Below are positions 62,148 to 64,000 of a stretch of 64,000 nucleotides of DNA, in pieces; the first letter of the stretch is position 1; each line of letters opens with the position of its first letter. The notes under the pieces were generated by a model, which worked only from the letters and a program-made list of their open reading frames with translations, was not told the DNA's origin and ran no database searches. Source of the DNA: Hymenolepis diminuta (lineage: Eukaryota > Platyhelminthes > Cestoda > Cyclophyllidea > Hymenolepididae); the NCBI GenBank assembly GCA_900708905.1, contig CAADRB010000009.1, forward strand, positions 1,827,286-1,891,285, in the 5' to 3' direction. The position numbers and the translations under genes were made by a program.

Positions 62148-64000
62148 AATAGTACTTTTTTGTGACCTTTCAAATAAATGGAGAAAAAATTACTAGGGAA
62201 TGAAATTTAAAGATTTCGATCCTGAAAGGTAAAATTTCTGTGCACTTAAGTTGTGGTTACTGAGCCCTTATTCTAATTGTCTTCGCCTGTAACTATCTCT
62301 AGTAGCTTCATTCAAACAATAAAACTGTATTAAATAATAGTTATTAAAAAAATTGCACCCAAAGGCTTATCATGAAAGCAAAATTTAAATCAAATCTTAA
62401 AAAATTATTTGAGAGTATCTCATGTGCTTACATATTAATTAATTATGTTCTATCTTTGAAATAACTAATGTGAAATTGTATGAGAATAAATTGGTATGAA
62501 AATCAATGTTTCAAGAGTAGAATTTTGCGGTATATTTTTGAGGAGGAAAATACTATCTCCACAGAAGTTGTAAAATGTGCGAAATTCGACCAGGCCCAGA
62601 GAATCGCATATGTTAACTTTATAGGAAACCTATCTGTTATCCAGGAATAAAAATGCAACATGGATATTAATATTCGACGAGATTAAAATTTTCTTTAAGG
62701 CATTTGGTGGTGCTCTGATAAATTATATTCAACAAATTACATTTTATGGAGATCATGAGGAAGTCAATTTCATAATATAGGGTCTTTCTGTGGCAGTTAG
62801 TTCAGTAAAAGTCGAGATACAACTTAATTAAATTGGCACTTTTACTTTCATAACGTCTTCCCGACGCAGTTGAGTATATCTTGGTACAAATTCTAGCAGA
62901 AGACAAGAAGTCTGGGGAAGGCGTCTGCATGGCACGAAACTAGTTTTAATTATGAAGTATAAAATTCATGATACATTTAACCAAATAGGGGTAACAAGTT
63001 AGGGTTTTTATCTATTGTGATCACTTTACAGTTAGATAAATACACAGATGGGGTAATTGGGTTGAATGATGACACCTCATTGAAATATGTAGAATATGGG
63101 GAACCAGAGGAGGTAGTTGTCCAACGAAGTCGGAATGGGACACAGGGAAGATTGACGTGCCTGACAAGTTGGTTCAAGATATGACAGTAGAGTCTTAGAC
63201 CATATTATTTGGGGATAACGGGGAGCAAGAGCTTGAATCCGGAGACATCTTAGATGCATGTGTTTCCCAATCTCTATAGTTGATAATCATATTTTACTAA
63301 CTGTATCTTATATTGTATGTTATTTACTTTAGCTAAGATAAAGTTATTAATGCTTACAAAATTGGGCGCATAACCTTGACAATGCTAATGCAGTAAAAAA
63401 TATCTTCAAATAAATGAGCAAAGACTGTTGGATCTGCCAAGCAAAATGTTTTAATTTATGCGTCTCTAAAAAAGCAATGCGCTTTACACTTTATCGACCA
63501 CCATTAATCGTAGATAAAGAGTTCTGTTTATTTTTATCAAAAACTGGAACTGAACGGTCAGAAGGAAAACTCATTCAGTTGTTGGGAAATGATTTGCATT
63601 AAACATGTTCAATCATACCTTTCTAAATTCATAATTTTGAATCCTAAGAAAAGTCACTGATTAACTTTTTAATAGTAAGTGCATTTATCTAAAGATCGTA
63701 TTGAACATACGAATTGGACAATAGGATACATACCTCTCAAGTTTTAGTACTTTAAATAGGGAGCTCTGCGAGACTCTATGAATAAATAATTTTATTTATA
63801 CATAAAACATAATGATAGCGGTCAAATTTAATTATATAGGATATAACTACAATAAAGTACTGAGGCTCACAGGAACAAATCGATATGGTGTAACCTGAAA
63901 TTTTTTGGAAACAAAACAAGTTTTACTTATCTCGACTTTATCTTGTGGGGTTCACAACGCTAACAAGACTGATTGAATCACGTGCGCTAGAACTCACCAC
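62148..64000. other. AT-rich end of window, no gene recognised
   Basis: Nothing supportable. A segment at 62860-63250 is less AT-rich, but its frames are broken on both strands. A 62-codon ATG frame at 63414-63602 with CWICQAKC is noted but unsupported. Confidence 0.45.

Noticed and set aside
62860..63250. Less AT-rich segment that might be a retroelement relic
   Set aside because: No continuous frame or polymerase motif could be read on either strand.
63414..63602. 62-codon ATG frame with CWICQAKC
   Set aside because: Short, no family, no transcription signals; frames of this size occur by chance in 64 kb.

Overview
The window is AT-rich eukaryotic (animal) DNA with compact, intron-containing genes separated by long non-coding stretches. 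A BMP-type R-Smad, two TMEM144-family transporters, a selenoprotein K, introns as short as 42-46 bp and an LTR-like dispersed repeat all fit a metazoan. The base composition and intron sizes suggest a parasitic flatworm, most likely a tapeworm; that placement is inference, because no species-diagnostic sequence is visible.

Layout. 1376-2074 (+): two well-spliced exons of an unrecognised protein whose other exons lie outside the window or were not found. 12421-15400 (-): TMEM144 paralogue A, eight exons. 15401-28467: no gene recognised. 28468-37558: repeat-rich region holding a 425-bp LTR-like copy and a large inverted repeat, with 1,742-bp arms that I read as identical, a 3.36-kb spacer, and an LTR-like copy at each inner end. 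38645-41036 (-): complete Smad1/5-type gene, four exons. 43039-51429 (+): TMEM144 paralogue B, eight exons, divergent from the Smad. 51952-52572 (-): single-exon orphan gene with acidic and Cys-rich blocks. 53112-56044 (+): selenoprotein K, five exons, with an in-frame TGA (Sec) codon, a 22-bp stem-loop starting 6 nt after it, and a SECIS element 125 nt downstream. 56332-56595 (-): probable terminal exon of a coiled-coil protein, convergent with SelK; 61971-62081 may be an upstream exon. The rest to 64000 is largely featureless AT-rich sequence with one partial LTR-like copy.

The genes do not form one pathway. The Smad is a BMP signalling transcription factor, the TMEM144 proteins are predicted multi-pass transporters, and SelK is a small ER-membrane selenoprotein. 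The observations most worth checking are the SelK recoding signals (UGA, adjacent stem-loop and SECIS), the homogenised inverted repeat whose outermost bases have diverged, the TG...CA repeat family, and the GC-AG intron in TMEM144-A.
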